From Abditibacterium sp. (GTDB taxonomy: Bacteria; Armatimonadota; Abditibacteriia; Abditibacteriales; Abditibacteriaceae): a stretch of 64,000 nt of DNA. The DNA lies in contig JAUJNG010000003.1 in assembly GCA_030448265.1 (NCBI GenBank), forward strand, positions 62,001-126,000, written 5' to 3'. A program made the position numbers and the translations under genes. The notes beneath the pieces are model-generated. The model was not told the origin of the DNA and did not search any database. It was given only the letters and a program-made list of their open reading frames with translations. This document shows, piece by piece, positions 57,022 to 64,000 of this stretch. Position 1 is the stretch's first letter; the number at the start of each line of letters is the position of its first letter.

Positions 57022-57101
57022 GTGGAGAGACAGTTAGATGAGCGCGCGCGCTTCGAGGTTGCCCCCAAAAGCCAATCGGGGTGCGTTTCCCTTTTTCTCA
57101 C

Positions 57102-58457
57102 CTACCTCATGCCTTTCATCATGCGGCCAGGATTGAAGCCGCGCGGCATCTTCATCTTGCCGCTTTGCATGGCTTGAAGCTGTTTCATCATTTTTCTCAT
57201 GTCGCGGAACTGGTTGAGGAGTTTGTTGACCTCTTGAACGCTCGTCCCACTCCCCGCCGCGATGCGTTTTTTGCGGCTGCCGTTGATGGAATCGGGGTCG
57301 CGGCGCTCTTTTTTGGTCATCGACAGCACAATCGCCTCAATGCGCTTCATGGTTTTGTCGTCCATGCCCAGGCTGGCGCCAGGCGGCAGTTTGTTCATGC
57401 CTGGCAGCATTCCCAGGATGTTCTCCATCGGCCCCATCTTCTTCATTTCGCGCATCTGCGACAGAAAATCTTCGAAATCGAAGACGCCGGAACGCATTTT
57501 GGCTTCCATCGCGGCGGCTTCTTTCTCGTCGAACTGCTTCTCGGCCTTTTCAATGAGCGAAAGGACATCGCCCATGCCCAGAATGCGGCCCGCCATGCGG
57601 TCGGGATGGAAAATTTCGATGGCGTCGAGCTTCTCGCCGGTGCCGATGAACTTCACCGGCACGCCCGTCACGGCGCGAACGGAGAGAATCGCGCCGCCAC
57701 GCGCGTCGCCGTCCATTTTGGTGAGCACCACGCCGGTGAGCGGAAGCGCCTCGTTAAACGCGGCGGCGGCGGAAACCGCGTCCTGACCGGTCATGGCATC
57801 GAGCGCGAGCAGAGTTTCGTGAGGCTGGGTCATCTCGGCGATGAGTTTGACCTCGCTCATCATGGTTTCATCGACGTGGAGGCGTCCGGCGGTGTCGATA
57901 ATCACGACATCAAGGCCCTTTTCGCGCGCGTGGGCGACGCCGCGCTGCGCGATGTGAACCGGATTTTCCTTGCCTTCTTCGTAGACAGGAACGCCGACCT
58001 GGGCGCCGACGGTTTGGAGTTGCAAAATGGCCTGGGGACGGTAGATGTCGCACGCGACGAGGAGCGGTTTTTTGCCTTCGAGCTTGAGGAGCGCGGCGAG
58101 TTTGGCGGCGGTGGTGGTCTTTCCGGTGCCTTGCAGACCGGCGAGCAGAATGACGGTGGGCGGGCGCGAACTCCAGGCGATGCGGTGGGCGCTGCCGCCT
58201 AAAAGTCGCTGTAATTCGTCGCGCACGATGGCAATCACCTGAGTTTCGGGCGAAAGCGAATCGAGAACCGAGGCGCCGACGGCCTTTTCGCGCAGATTGG
58301 CGATGAACTCCTTGACGATTTTGAAGTTGACATCGGCTTCGAGAAGCGCGAGGCGCACTTCGCGCAGGGCGGCATCGACATCGGCCTCGGTGATGCGGCC
58401 TTTGCCGCGCAGTTTGGCGAAGGTGTTGGTCAGTTTTTGGGAAAGATTGGCGAGCAT
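57102..58457 (-). CDS. ffh: Signal recognition particle protein Ffh (SRP54)
   Basis: GTPase that delivers nascent membrane and secreted proteins to the translocon with SRP RNA and FtsY. The 451 residues begin with the N domain (MLANLSQKLTNTFAKLRGKG), the G1 motif GLQGTGKTTTAAKLA, DIYRPQAILQLQTVGAQVGV, VVIIDTAGRLHVDETMMSEV, TKMDGDARGGAILSVRAVTG, and KFIGTGEKLDAIEIFHPDRM. The C-terminal M domain has the Met-rich RNA-binding end (SGTSVQEVNKLLNQFRDMRK then MMKQLQAMQSG). Length is normal. rpsP and rimM, which often follow, are absent. Confidence 0.96.
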   Translation of the reverse strand: MLANLSQKLTNTFAKLRGKGRITEADVDAALREVRLALLEADVNFKIVKEFIANLREKAVGASVLDSLSPETQVIAIVRDELQRLLGGSAHRIAWSSRPPTVILLAGLQGTGKTTTAAKLAALLKLEGKKPLLVACDIYRPQAILQLQTVGAQVGVPVYEEGKENPVHIAQRGVAHAREKGLDVVIIDTAGRLHVDETMMSEVKLIAEMTQPHETLLALDAMTGQDAVSAAAAFNEALPLTGVVLTKMDGDARGGAILSVRAVTGVPVKFIGTGEKLDAIEIFHPDRMAGRILGMGDVLSLIEKAEKQFDEKEAAAMEAKMRSGVFDFEDFLSQMREMKKMGPMENILGMLPGMNKLPPGASLGMDDKTMKRIEAIVLSMTKKERRDPDSINGSRKKRIAAGSGTSVQEVNKLLNQFRDMRKMMKQLQAMQSGKMKMPRGFNPGRMMKGMR

Positions 58458-58500
58458 GGGGAAAATATCTCGCGCAGAGACGCGGAGGCGCAGAGAATTT

Positions 58501-58567
58501 TAGAGCGCGTTTAAAAAGTCGCAGGTTTGCCGAAACAGAATGACGGGGACTTTTTAAACGCGCTCTT
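58501..58567. repeat. Palindrome, TTTAAAAAGTC type
   Basis: TAGAGCGCGTTTAAAAAGTC and GACTTTTTAAACGCGCTCTT around a 27-nt centre containing ACAGAATGACGG. It directly adjoins the next palindrome. Confidence 0.85.
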
Positions 58568-58709
58568 AGAATCAGTTTGAAAAGTCGGTAGCTGTTGGTC
58601 AAGCGGTTTGTAGGGGTGCCGCGAGGCGCGTTTGGATCAACTCTTACGCTTTCCAAACGCGCCTCGCGGCACCCCTACAAACCGCAATAGGACTTTTCAA
58701 ACTGATTCT
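58568..58709. repeat. Nested palindrome, GTTTGTAGGGGTGCCGCG family, copy 2
   Basis: Outer arms AGAATCAGTTTGAAAAGTC / GACTTTTCAAACTGATTCT (58568-58586, 58691-58709) enclose GCGGTTTGTAGGGGTGCCGC then GAGGCGCGTTTGGA and its complement (58603-58685). The loop is TCAACTCTTACGCTT. That loop is the near-exact reverse complement of the loop at about 55265. Confidence 0.9.
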
Positions 58710-58802
58710 TAGAGGCTTAAATCATAAATCTCTTTTTCTTCTCTGCGTCTCCGCGTCTCCGCGCGAGATGGAAGCGAAGTGCGAGGAAGTTTAACTTTGA
58801 CG

Positions 58803-58840
58803 GCAAAACGGCCCGCGAATGATTTCGCGGGCCGTTATGG
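58803..58840 (-). terminator. Terminator of the DoxX gene
   Basis: ACGGCCCGCGAA / TTCGCGGGCCGT with a 5-nt loop, about 15 nt past the minus-strand stop at 58853. Confidence 0.75.
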
Positions 58841-58852
58841 AAGTTGGGGAGC

Positions 58853-59302
58853 TTAAGTTGTAGCTGCGGGCGTTTTTTTACGGCCGAAAAGGAAATGATC
58901 GACGGACAAAACGCCAGGGCCGGTCATAAACAGCGTCAGGGCGATGAAGAAAAACAGTCCGGCTATTTCCCAACTGGGGTCTCCTGGCTTGGCAGACACC
59001 ATCGGGGCGCCCCGCATGATGATGGACATGATTGCGACGAACATGGTGGACATGATGCCCAGGCAGGCGAGAGGCGTCAAAACGCCGAAAATAAGCGCGA
59101 TGCCGCCGAAAAACTCGGACGCCGCCGCCAACGCCTGCAAAAAGCCTGGCACGGGAGCATCGCCCATCCAGCCGAACGGATTTTGGATTTTGCTCAAACC
59201 GTGTTGCGCCATCGCGTAGCCAGTGAAAATTCGCAGGAACAACAAGCCCACGGCGGGCAGGCCATCGGGGTAAAAGTGGGGATTTTTGAGCCATTTCATC
59301 AT
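58853..59302 (-). CDS. DoxX-family membrane protein
   Basis: 149 residues from ATG 59302 (MMKWLKNPHFYPDGLPAVGL); the longer frame to 59356 is not needed. Four membrane helices, with the DoxX phrase LLFLRIFTGYAMAQHGLSKI in the first. Then PVPGFLQALAAASEFFGGIA then LIFGVLTPLACLGIMSTMFV, and a final helix AGLFFFIALTLFMTGPGVLS. DoxX proteins are inner-membrane proteins linked to redox stress or thiosulfate metabolism in various bacteria; the role here is not known. The gene has its own terminator and a palindrome upstream. Confidence 0.88.
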   Translation of the reverse strand: MMKWLKNPHFYPDGLPAVGLLFLRIFTGYAMAQHGLSKIQNPFGWMGDAPVPGFLQALAAASEFFGGIALIFGVLTPLACLGIMSTMFVAIMSIIMRGAPMVSAKPGDPSWEIAGLFFFIALTLFMTGPGVLSVDHFLFGRKKTPAATT

Positions 59303-59389
59303 GTTGGCGGCGCCGCGAAGCAAATTGCGTTCCCTTGGCGCGCTTTGGAGGCGCATGGCATCCTTGAATGCGAATTTTCATTCCCAAGA

Positions 59390-59550
59390 TTCGCTCGACT
59401 AAAGTCGGCGCTGACCCAAAGGGTGCCCCGCACTCCGTGCTAACTTCCCGCCTTCGCGGGAATCAAGCTGCTTGGTTTCGGCGCAGGCCGAGTTAGCGAG
59501 CTTGCTCGCCCATAGCGCCGACTTTAGTCGAGCGAAGCCAGGCCATGCGT
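59390..59550. repeat. Palindrome, CTCGACTAAAGTCGGCGCT family, copy 3
   Basis: TTCGCTCGACTAAAGTCGGC then GCT and its exact complement at 59514-59536. Flanked by GGATTTACGCATGG-type words as in copy 1. Inside are CTGACCCAAAGGGTGCCCCG and GTTTCGGCGCAGGCCG in a different order from copies 1 and 2. Confidence 0.9.
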
Positions 59551-59566
59551 AAATCCTGATTCCATT

Positions 59567-60682
59567 ATGAGCCACTTTCCTCTCGCCGCTCCCGCCGCCG
59601 CGACGCTGCGCGCCGCCACAGGCGCTCTGCCGCCGTCGCTGGTGGGCTTCGACGGCTTTATCGACACCATCTGCGACGCCGTGGACACCCGCGCCGATGC
59701 CACGCACTACGAGCGCATCAAAACGCTGCGCGCTTTCGGCGAGCGCATCGCGGCGGCGGCGGGCCAATCGACCAACGTCGAAATCGTGCCCACGCTGGTC
59801 AAACTGGGCGGCAACGGCCCCATCATGGCCAACGCGCTCACCGCGCTGGGCGTGCCGCTCACCTACTGCGGCATGACCGGCTATCCCAACACCCATCCCG
59901 TTTTCGAGGAGTTGGCGTCGCGCGCGCGTCTGCTGCCTATCTGCGAACCCGCGCTCACCGATGCCTACGAGTTCGACGACGGCAAGCTCATCGTGGGCAA
60001 ACACGCGACGGTGGCCGAGGTGTCTTACGAAAACCTCATCGAGCGCGCCGGCGAAGTCGCGTGGCGCGCGGCGTGGGAAAGCGCCGGTTTTATCGCGATG
60101 GTCAACTGGACGATGCTGCCGTATATGACGGCGCTGTGGCGGCAGATTCAGGCCGACTTTCCAAGTTCGGAGCGCAAAACCCTGTTTTTCGACCTCGCCG
60201 ATCCAGAAAAACGCTCGACGCAGGATATCGCCGAAGCGCTGGAAATCATCGCGGAGTTCCAATCGCAGCACGAAGTGATTCTGGGCCTCAACGAAAAAGA
60301 AGCGCTTCATATCGGCGAGGTTTTGCGGGTGGAAACGCCCCTCGGCGGCGTTTTGACGAGCGAGACCGCGCCCGAACTCGCCGCCGCGATTCGCGCGCGC
60401 CTGGAAATCGGAGTTGTGGTGGTGCATCCGACGCGCTTTGCCGCCGCCGCGAGCGCCGATGAAGCGGCGTGCGCCCCTGGCCCCTGGACGCCCAATCCGA
60501 AAATCTCGACCGGCGCGGGCGACCATTTCAACGCCGGATTTTGTTTTGGAAGACTGCTGGGCGCCGATTTGGGACAATCGCTGCAAACGGGCGTGGGCAC
60601 GAGCGGATTTTATGTCCGCAACGCGCAAAGCCCCTCGCGCGATGATCTGGCAGGGTTTTTGGAAGAGTTGGCGAGTCAATGA
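59567..60682 (+). CDS. PfkB-family carbohydrate kinase
   Basis: Ribokinase-type sugar or nucleoside kinase, substrate unknown. The 371 residues have an N-terminal substrate motif LVGFDGFIDTICDAVDTR, a glycine pair in KLGGNGPIMANALTALGV, and the C-terminal catalytic/anion-hole motif ISTGAGDHFNAGFCFGRLLG with the base Asp in GAGDHF. The central YEFDDGKLIVGKHATVAEV is not family-typical, so it may be a distinct subgroup. ATG 59567 lies just after the CTCGACTAAAG palindrome. It is alone on its strand, with a repeat after its stop. Confidence 0.86.
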   Translation: MSHFPLAAPAAATLRAATGALPPSLVGFDGFIDTICDAVDTRADATHYERIKTLRAFGERIAAAAGQSTNVEIVPTLVKLGGNGPIMANALTALGVPLTYCGMTGYPNTHPVFEELASRARLLPICEPALTDAYEFDDGKLIVGKHATVAEVSYENLIERAGEVAWRAAWESAGFIAMVNWTMLPYMTALWRQIQADFPSSERKTLFFDLADPEKRSTQDIAEALEIIAEFQSQHEVILGLNEKEALHIGEVLRVETPLGGVLTSETAPELAAAIRARLEIGVVVVHPTRFAAAASADEAACAPGPWTPNPKISTGAGDHFNAGFCFGRLLGADLGQSLQTGVGTSGFYVRNAQSPSRDDLAGFLEELASQ

Positions 60683-60840
60683 CCAGTTCCCTCTGCGCTT
60701 GGGGGAGGGTTAGGGAGGGGTGAGCCGTTCAACGTTCAGTGTTCAACGTTCAATGTTGTTGCTCAAACATAGAACATAGAACATTGAACGCTTGGCCCTC
60801 CCTAACCCTCCCCGCAAGCCCCAGAGAACCGGACAAAAGC
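60683..60840. repeat. Palindrome, GGGGAGGGTTAGGGAGGG family, copy 2, with a nested inner palindrome
   Basis: Outer: GGGGGAGGGTTAGGGAGGGG / CCCTCCCTAACCCTCCCC. Inner (about 60729-60791): GTTCAACGTTCAATGTT and AACATAGAACATTGAACGC. It fills the gap between the kinase gene and the large modular gene. Related to 33773-33921. Confidence 0.85.
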
Positions 60841-60844
60841 GTGT

Positions 60845-63800
60845 TCAGCGCCGTGTTGAATCCAAAACTTCGCTGCGGGGCCGCTCGAAACTCACAAATT
60901 GGCGTTCCACTTCGGAAGCCAGCAACCAGGCGATGAGGTGATGGCGCGCGGGAATATCGCTGTGCCCCTGACCATTAAGCGCTGCCACTTCCTCAACCAT
61001 CTCGCTGGCGCGCTCGAAATCGAGAGCTGACATTGCCCACGCTACTTTGTGCAAACGGTTTACGCTGATGGTATTCCGGTAATCGTCGCGCTGCGCCGCA
61101 GTTGTGGGGCGAAGGCGGCGCGCTCCCAGGGTGCGCTGCCATTCGTTTTCGAGCAGCAAACGGCTTTCGGTGGGGTCGAAGCTCGCGCGGTAAAACGCGT
61201 AAGCCGCCGCGCCTTCGCGGTGTTCGTCCTCTTCTTTGTCGCCCGCCAGCTTCGCGCGCGCGGCATCGAAAAACTGCTCGCTCAAAGCGGTATCGAAGGG
61301 CGCCATCAAGGCCGCGATGCGCGCCATGCCGCCCGCTTCGCCATAACCTTTGCGTGCCACGGCTTCGAAAGCCTCGCGCAAAGCGGGAATGGCCGCTTCG
61401 CGCGGCAGGCGCGCGGCTGCTTCGGGCGCGATTTCCTTGAAGCCGTAGCCGTCGTCGGCCAGTTTTTGCGCGATGGCGCGGGCCGCCTGCGGGTCGGAGG
61501 GGAGCAGTTTTCGAATTACGGACAGGCGCGCCACATCGAGCGAATGAGTCGGCGTAGGGCGATACATCGCGTCGTTGCGGTCGGCTTCGACGGGCAGATC
61601 GGGCTGCGCCACCAAGGTTTCCATTTGCGCCAGCAAGCGCCGCGCGGCGGGCAGATCGCGCTGCGCGATGACGGGAATAACATCTTCGAGCGCGCGCACT
61701 TGCAGCGCCGGTTCCCAGGCGCTCAGAAATTGAAGCGCGCCCGCTTCATCGCCCTGCGCGACGGCCTCCGCGAAGCCGCCGATGCGAAACATCTGCTCGT
61801 CGCGCGACAACCGTTTCACGCTCGCGGCAAGCGTGTCGCGCCAAAACTGAGCGTCGGCGTGTTTTAAACGGCCCGCCAGACCCGCGAGCGTCGCGTAGCG
61901 GTAGGCATCCCCGATTTCGTTCTTTTTCGCCCCCTGCGTCGGCGCGGCCACGACGTTGGGCGCGATGGCATCGTAGATTTTCTGCGCGCCCTGCGGATCG
62001 GTTGCGGCGGTCATCATCGCCAACTGCATGAGGACATCTTCGTGGTTGGAGGCATCCTTGATGAGCGCGATTTGCGCGCGGCCCCACGCCGCATGGCGCG
62101 CCGGATCGCGTTGCACCAGGGCCAATACGACTTCGGAAGAAAAGCCCTCGCGGTTTTTGGGGCCGAACTGCGTCAGCAGTTTTTCGGCTCGCTCCCTGTC
62201 CAGAAACGCGAGATTCTCGGCCAGATTCGTCAGTTCGTGGCCAGGTTTGGGGCCTTCATCGTCCATCCAGCGCGCCAGCAGCGCGAAAGCGCGCTCGACA
62301 TCGCGCGGCGCGGGCTGGGGCGCGGCGCTTTGCAGTTTGATTTCGATTTTTCCACCGGTTGTGGCGCTTCCCTGGCCCCAATCGCGCCCGCGCGCGGCGC
62401 CCACGACGGTTTCGCCCACGCGCAGATTTTCGAGTTTGAAACCGCCCTGGGCATCGGTTTTGGCGCGCGGCGCCGACGTGTCGCGCCCATCGCCAGGAAA
62501 AAGCGGCGCCACGAGCGCGTTCGCAACGGGCGCGCCCTGAGCATCGATGACGCGGCCCTCAATCGTGGCGTCGAGCGGCGACAGAACGGCATCTGAGACG
62601 CGCGGCGCGTCGGTTTTGGCGTCGAGACGCGCGACGGCGCCGACTTTGACGAGGGTGTATCCGGCTTTGGAGGGCGTGATTTCGGCGCTTTCGTCGGGAC
62701 GCAGACCGCGCAGCACGACTTCGCCGCGCCTATTGGTCTGGATGGTATCCATGCGCTGCGCACCGTTGGTGGGGTCGAACAAAATGCTGATGAGAACTTT
62801 GGCGCCCGCGACCGGCTCGCCCTCAGGCGTCACCACGCGCACCGTGACATCCTGACGCTCGATGCGGCGCAGCGTGAGTTGGATGGGCGCGGGAGCGTTC
62901 GCGCGCACCCTGCCATCGCCCACGATTTGCCAGTCGCCACTGGTTTTGAGAATGACGCTGCCGCTCGGCCGGTTGGGATTGCCTCCTGGCCGCAGGCCGC
63001 GCCCATCGACGCCGCGCAGTTTCCAGGCGCCCTGAGCGTCCACGGTCGTGGTGGCGCCTTCGAATCTGTTGCCGCTCGAAATCGTCGCGCCCGTCGCGGG
63101 TTTGCCCGCTTCGTCCAACGCGGTGCCCGTGAGCGTGATGCCGCGCCGCAGGGCGAAATCGGGCGCCGCTTTGCTGTTGGCGGTAATGGGCCGCGTAATA
63201 TCGCTGCGACTCATGTCGAGCAAATAATCGAGCGGACGGGAGTAGATGTAAAAGCGAGTCGATCCCGCGACGGCGCGCACCGTGTAGCGGCCCTGGGCGT
63301 CGCTGGGAGGGCTGAAGGCAAAACCAAAAGGGCCGCCGGCAGCGACGCGGACGCCGGCGACCGGCAATTTGCTGCCCGAATCGGTGATGGTGCCGCTCAA
63401 AGCGATGCCCGCGCCAACGGTGATGTCGGGCGCGCGCGTTTCGGCTCCAACCGTGACGGCCACGCCTGAGGCGCCCGCCGGCGCCCATTTTTCGTCGGGC
63501 GGCGCGACCGTAAGAGTGGCTCTACCTCCTGGCAGACCCCGAAACGAAAAAGTGCCGTCCGATGCGGTGTGGCCCCGCGCATAGCCGCGCTCGGTTCCCG
63601 CCACCTCCACCATGATGATGGCATCGGGCACGGGCTTGCCGTCGGAAAAAAGCACGCGCCCCGTGATGCGCGCGCCTGGATTGGCGATCAAATCGGGCGC
63701 GGCGGGCGAGGTTTCATCGGGAGTCGCGCCTATCGTGGTTTCGACGCTTTTTTGCAAGAAACGCGAATCGTCGAGGATGACGTAAGCGGTGCTTTCGAGC

Positions 63801-64000
63801 GGTAAATCGCGCAAAACCCAGGTTCCATCGGGCTGGGTAACGGTTTGAAACGCGCGAAACAGGGGATTTTCATCGGGTAGACCTTGCAGACTGACGCGGC
63901 TGAGAAAATGGCTCAATTCGTCGCTTCCCGCCGCGAGGCGCAGGTATTGAAGGCTCACGCGCGCCCCGCCGACGGGCGCTCCCCCTGCATCACGCACCGT
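60845..64000 (-). CDS. Large modular protein with repeated carboxypeptidase-regulatory-like domains, 5'-truncated by window edge
   Basis: At least 1,050 residues; the reading frame continues past the window, so the N-terminus is missing (the first in-window start, GTG 63997, is probably internal). From about 1 to 560 it is a string of CarboxypepD_reg-like beta-sandwiches, each with the phrase G.V.D..G.PV.GA.V (for example RDAGGAPVGGARVSLQYLRL, GRVLFSDGKPVPDAIIMVEV, GTALDEAGKPATGATISSGN, TPEGEPVAGAKVLISILFDP, GRVIDAQGAPVANALVAPLF). From about 570 to 1050 it is Ala-rich and helical (FALLARWMDDEGPKPGHELT), perhaps HEAT-like. It is probably an exported or surface protein, but the signal is out of view. 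Confidence 0.82.
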   Translation of the reverse strand, partial: TVRDAGGAPVGGARVSLQYLRLAAGSDELSHFLSRVSLQGLPDENPLFRAFQTVTQPDGTWVLRDLPLESTAYVILDDSRFLQKSVETTIGATPDETSPAAPDLIANPGARITGRVLFSDGKPVPDAIIMVEVAGTERGYARGHTASDGTFSFRGLPGGRATLTVAPPDEKWAPAGASGVAVTVGAETRAPDITVGAGIALSGTITDSGSKLPVAGVRVAAGGPFGFAFSPPSDAQGRYTVRAVAGSTRFYIYSRPLDYLLDMSRSDITRPITANSKAAPDFALRRGITLTGTALDEAGKPATGATISSGNRFEGATTTVDAQGAWKLRGVDGRGLRPGGNPNRPSGSVILKTSGDWQIVGDGRVRANAPAPIQLTLRRIERQDVTVRVVTPEGEPVAGAKVLISILFDPTNGAQRMDTIQTNRRGEVVLRGLRPDESAEITPSKAGYTLVKVGAVARLDAKTDAPRVSDAVLSPLDATIEGRVIDAQGAPVANALVAPLFPGDGRDTSAPRAKTDAQGGFKLENLRVGETVVGAARGRDWGQGSATTGGKIEIKLQSAAPQPAPRDVERAFALLARWMDDEGPKPGHELTNLAENLAFLDRERAEKLLTQFGPKNREGFSSEVVLALVQRDPARHAAWGRAQIALIKDASNHEDVLMQLAMMTAATDPQGAQKIYDAIAPNVVAAPTQGAKKNEIGDAYRYATLAGLAGRLKHADAQFWRDTLAASVKRLSRDEQMFRIGGFAEAVAQGDEAGALQFLSAWEPALQVRALEDVIPVIAQRDLPAARRLLAQMETLVAQPDLPVEADRNDAMYRPTPTHSLDVARLSVIRKLLPSDPQAARAIAQKLADDGYGFKEIAPEAAARLPREAAIPALREAFEAVARKGYGEAGGMARIAALMAPFDTALSEQFFDAARAKLAGDKEEDEHREGAAAYAFYRASFDPTESRLLLENEWQRTLGARRLRPTTAAQRDDYRNTISVNRLHKVAWAMSALDFERASEMVEEVAALNGQGHSDIPARHHLIAWLLASEVERQFVSFERPRSEVLDSTRR

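Noticed and set aside
24343..60840. Possible CRISPR array because of many repeats in gaps
   Set aside because: The repeats are isolated inverted repeats, not regularly spaced direct repeats with unique spacers, and no cas gene is present.

Overview
The window is about 64 kb of G+C-rich bacterial chromosome, with a partial gene at each end. No rRNA, tRNA, CRISPR array, phage or IS transposase gene is visible. Most genes are housekeeping, metabolic or cell-envelope genes. The best taxonomic hint is the prepilin-like protein at 47962-48672, whose N-terminus ([13 protein letters not shown], then [13 protein letters not shown] and [20 protein letters not shown]) is the style common in Armatimonadota. 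With many secreted proteins and a lipoprotein/outer-membrane barrel operon, I infer a Gram-negative-type Armatimonadota (Abditibacterium-like) organism. That is inference and not an identification.

Layout. 1-1.2 kb: 3' part of nicotinate phosphoribosyltransferase. 1.4-6.2 kb: a compact Tad/Flp motor operon (CpaF-TadB-TadC) whose CpaF carries an extra copy of its N-terminal subdomain. 6.3-10.2 kb: the (p)ppGpp enzyme and ClpX. 10.3-14.6 kb: a small membrane protein, a zinc alcohol dehydrogenase, and a minus-strand operon of an outer-membrane-like protein plus two tandem lipoproteins that share 421 apparently identical bases. 14.9-17.0 kb: truncated haemoglobin, then citramalate synthase behind a consensus promoter, a short leader ORF and an intrinsic terminator. 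17-24 kb: CE7 esterase, DUF4397 protein, GAF-PP2C phosphatase (with a broken copy of its 5' end nearby), class III aminotransferase and a VanY-like peptidase. 24.5-30.3 kb: a minus-strand cluster of SSS symporter, GHL10 glycosidase, alanine dehydrogenase and NamZ-type muramidase, which reads like cell-wall salvage. 30.6-34.8 kb: an A+T-richer orphan, class II aldolase, a YkvA protein, a fluoride-type CLC and FtsX. 35-38.5 kb: FtsE with a frameshifted proline-rich tail, YceI, and a secreted propeller-like protein. 38.7-44.4 kb: GH2 glycosidase, a frameshifted TPR gene, a BrnT/BrnA toxin-antitoxin pair beside an attC-like hairpin, a Gfo/Idh/MocA oxidoreductase and a frameshifted GT2 gene. 44.6-48.7 kb: FtsK, a small membrane protein ending at a suspicious amber codon, and the prepilin. 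48.9-60.7 kb: thioredoxin divergent from an ArsR repressor around a perfect operator, PhyH dioxygenase, AraC regulator, ArgH, DUF4126, a tandem-ACT protein, a dehydrogenase/cytochrome c pair, Ffh, DoxX and a PfkB kinase. 60.8 kb-end: a large modular surface protein running off the window.

The most striking feature outside genes is the number of long palindromes in the gaps. Arms are about 20-100 bp, several are near-perfect, some recur as families, and some sit inside others. They fill many of the intergenic gaps from about 24 kb onward. A second theme is that the 35-48 kb interval holds all the frameshifted or truncated reading frames (ftsE tail, TPR gene, GT2 gene, amber-terminated membrane protein), while the rest of the window reads cleanly. 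This points either to local sequence errors or to a decaying segment.
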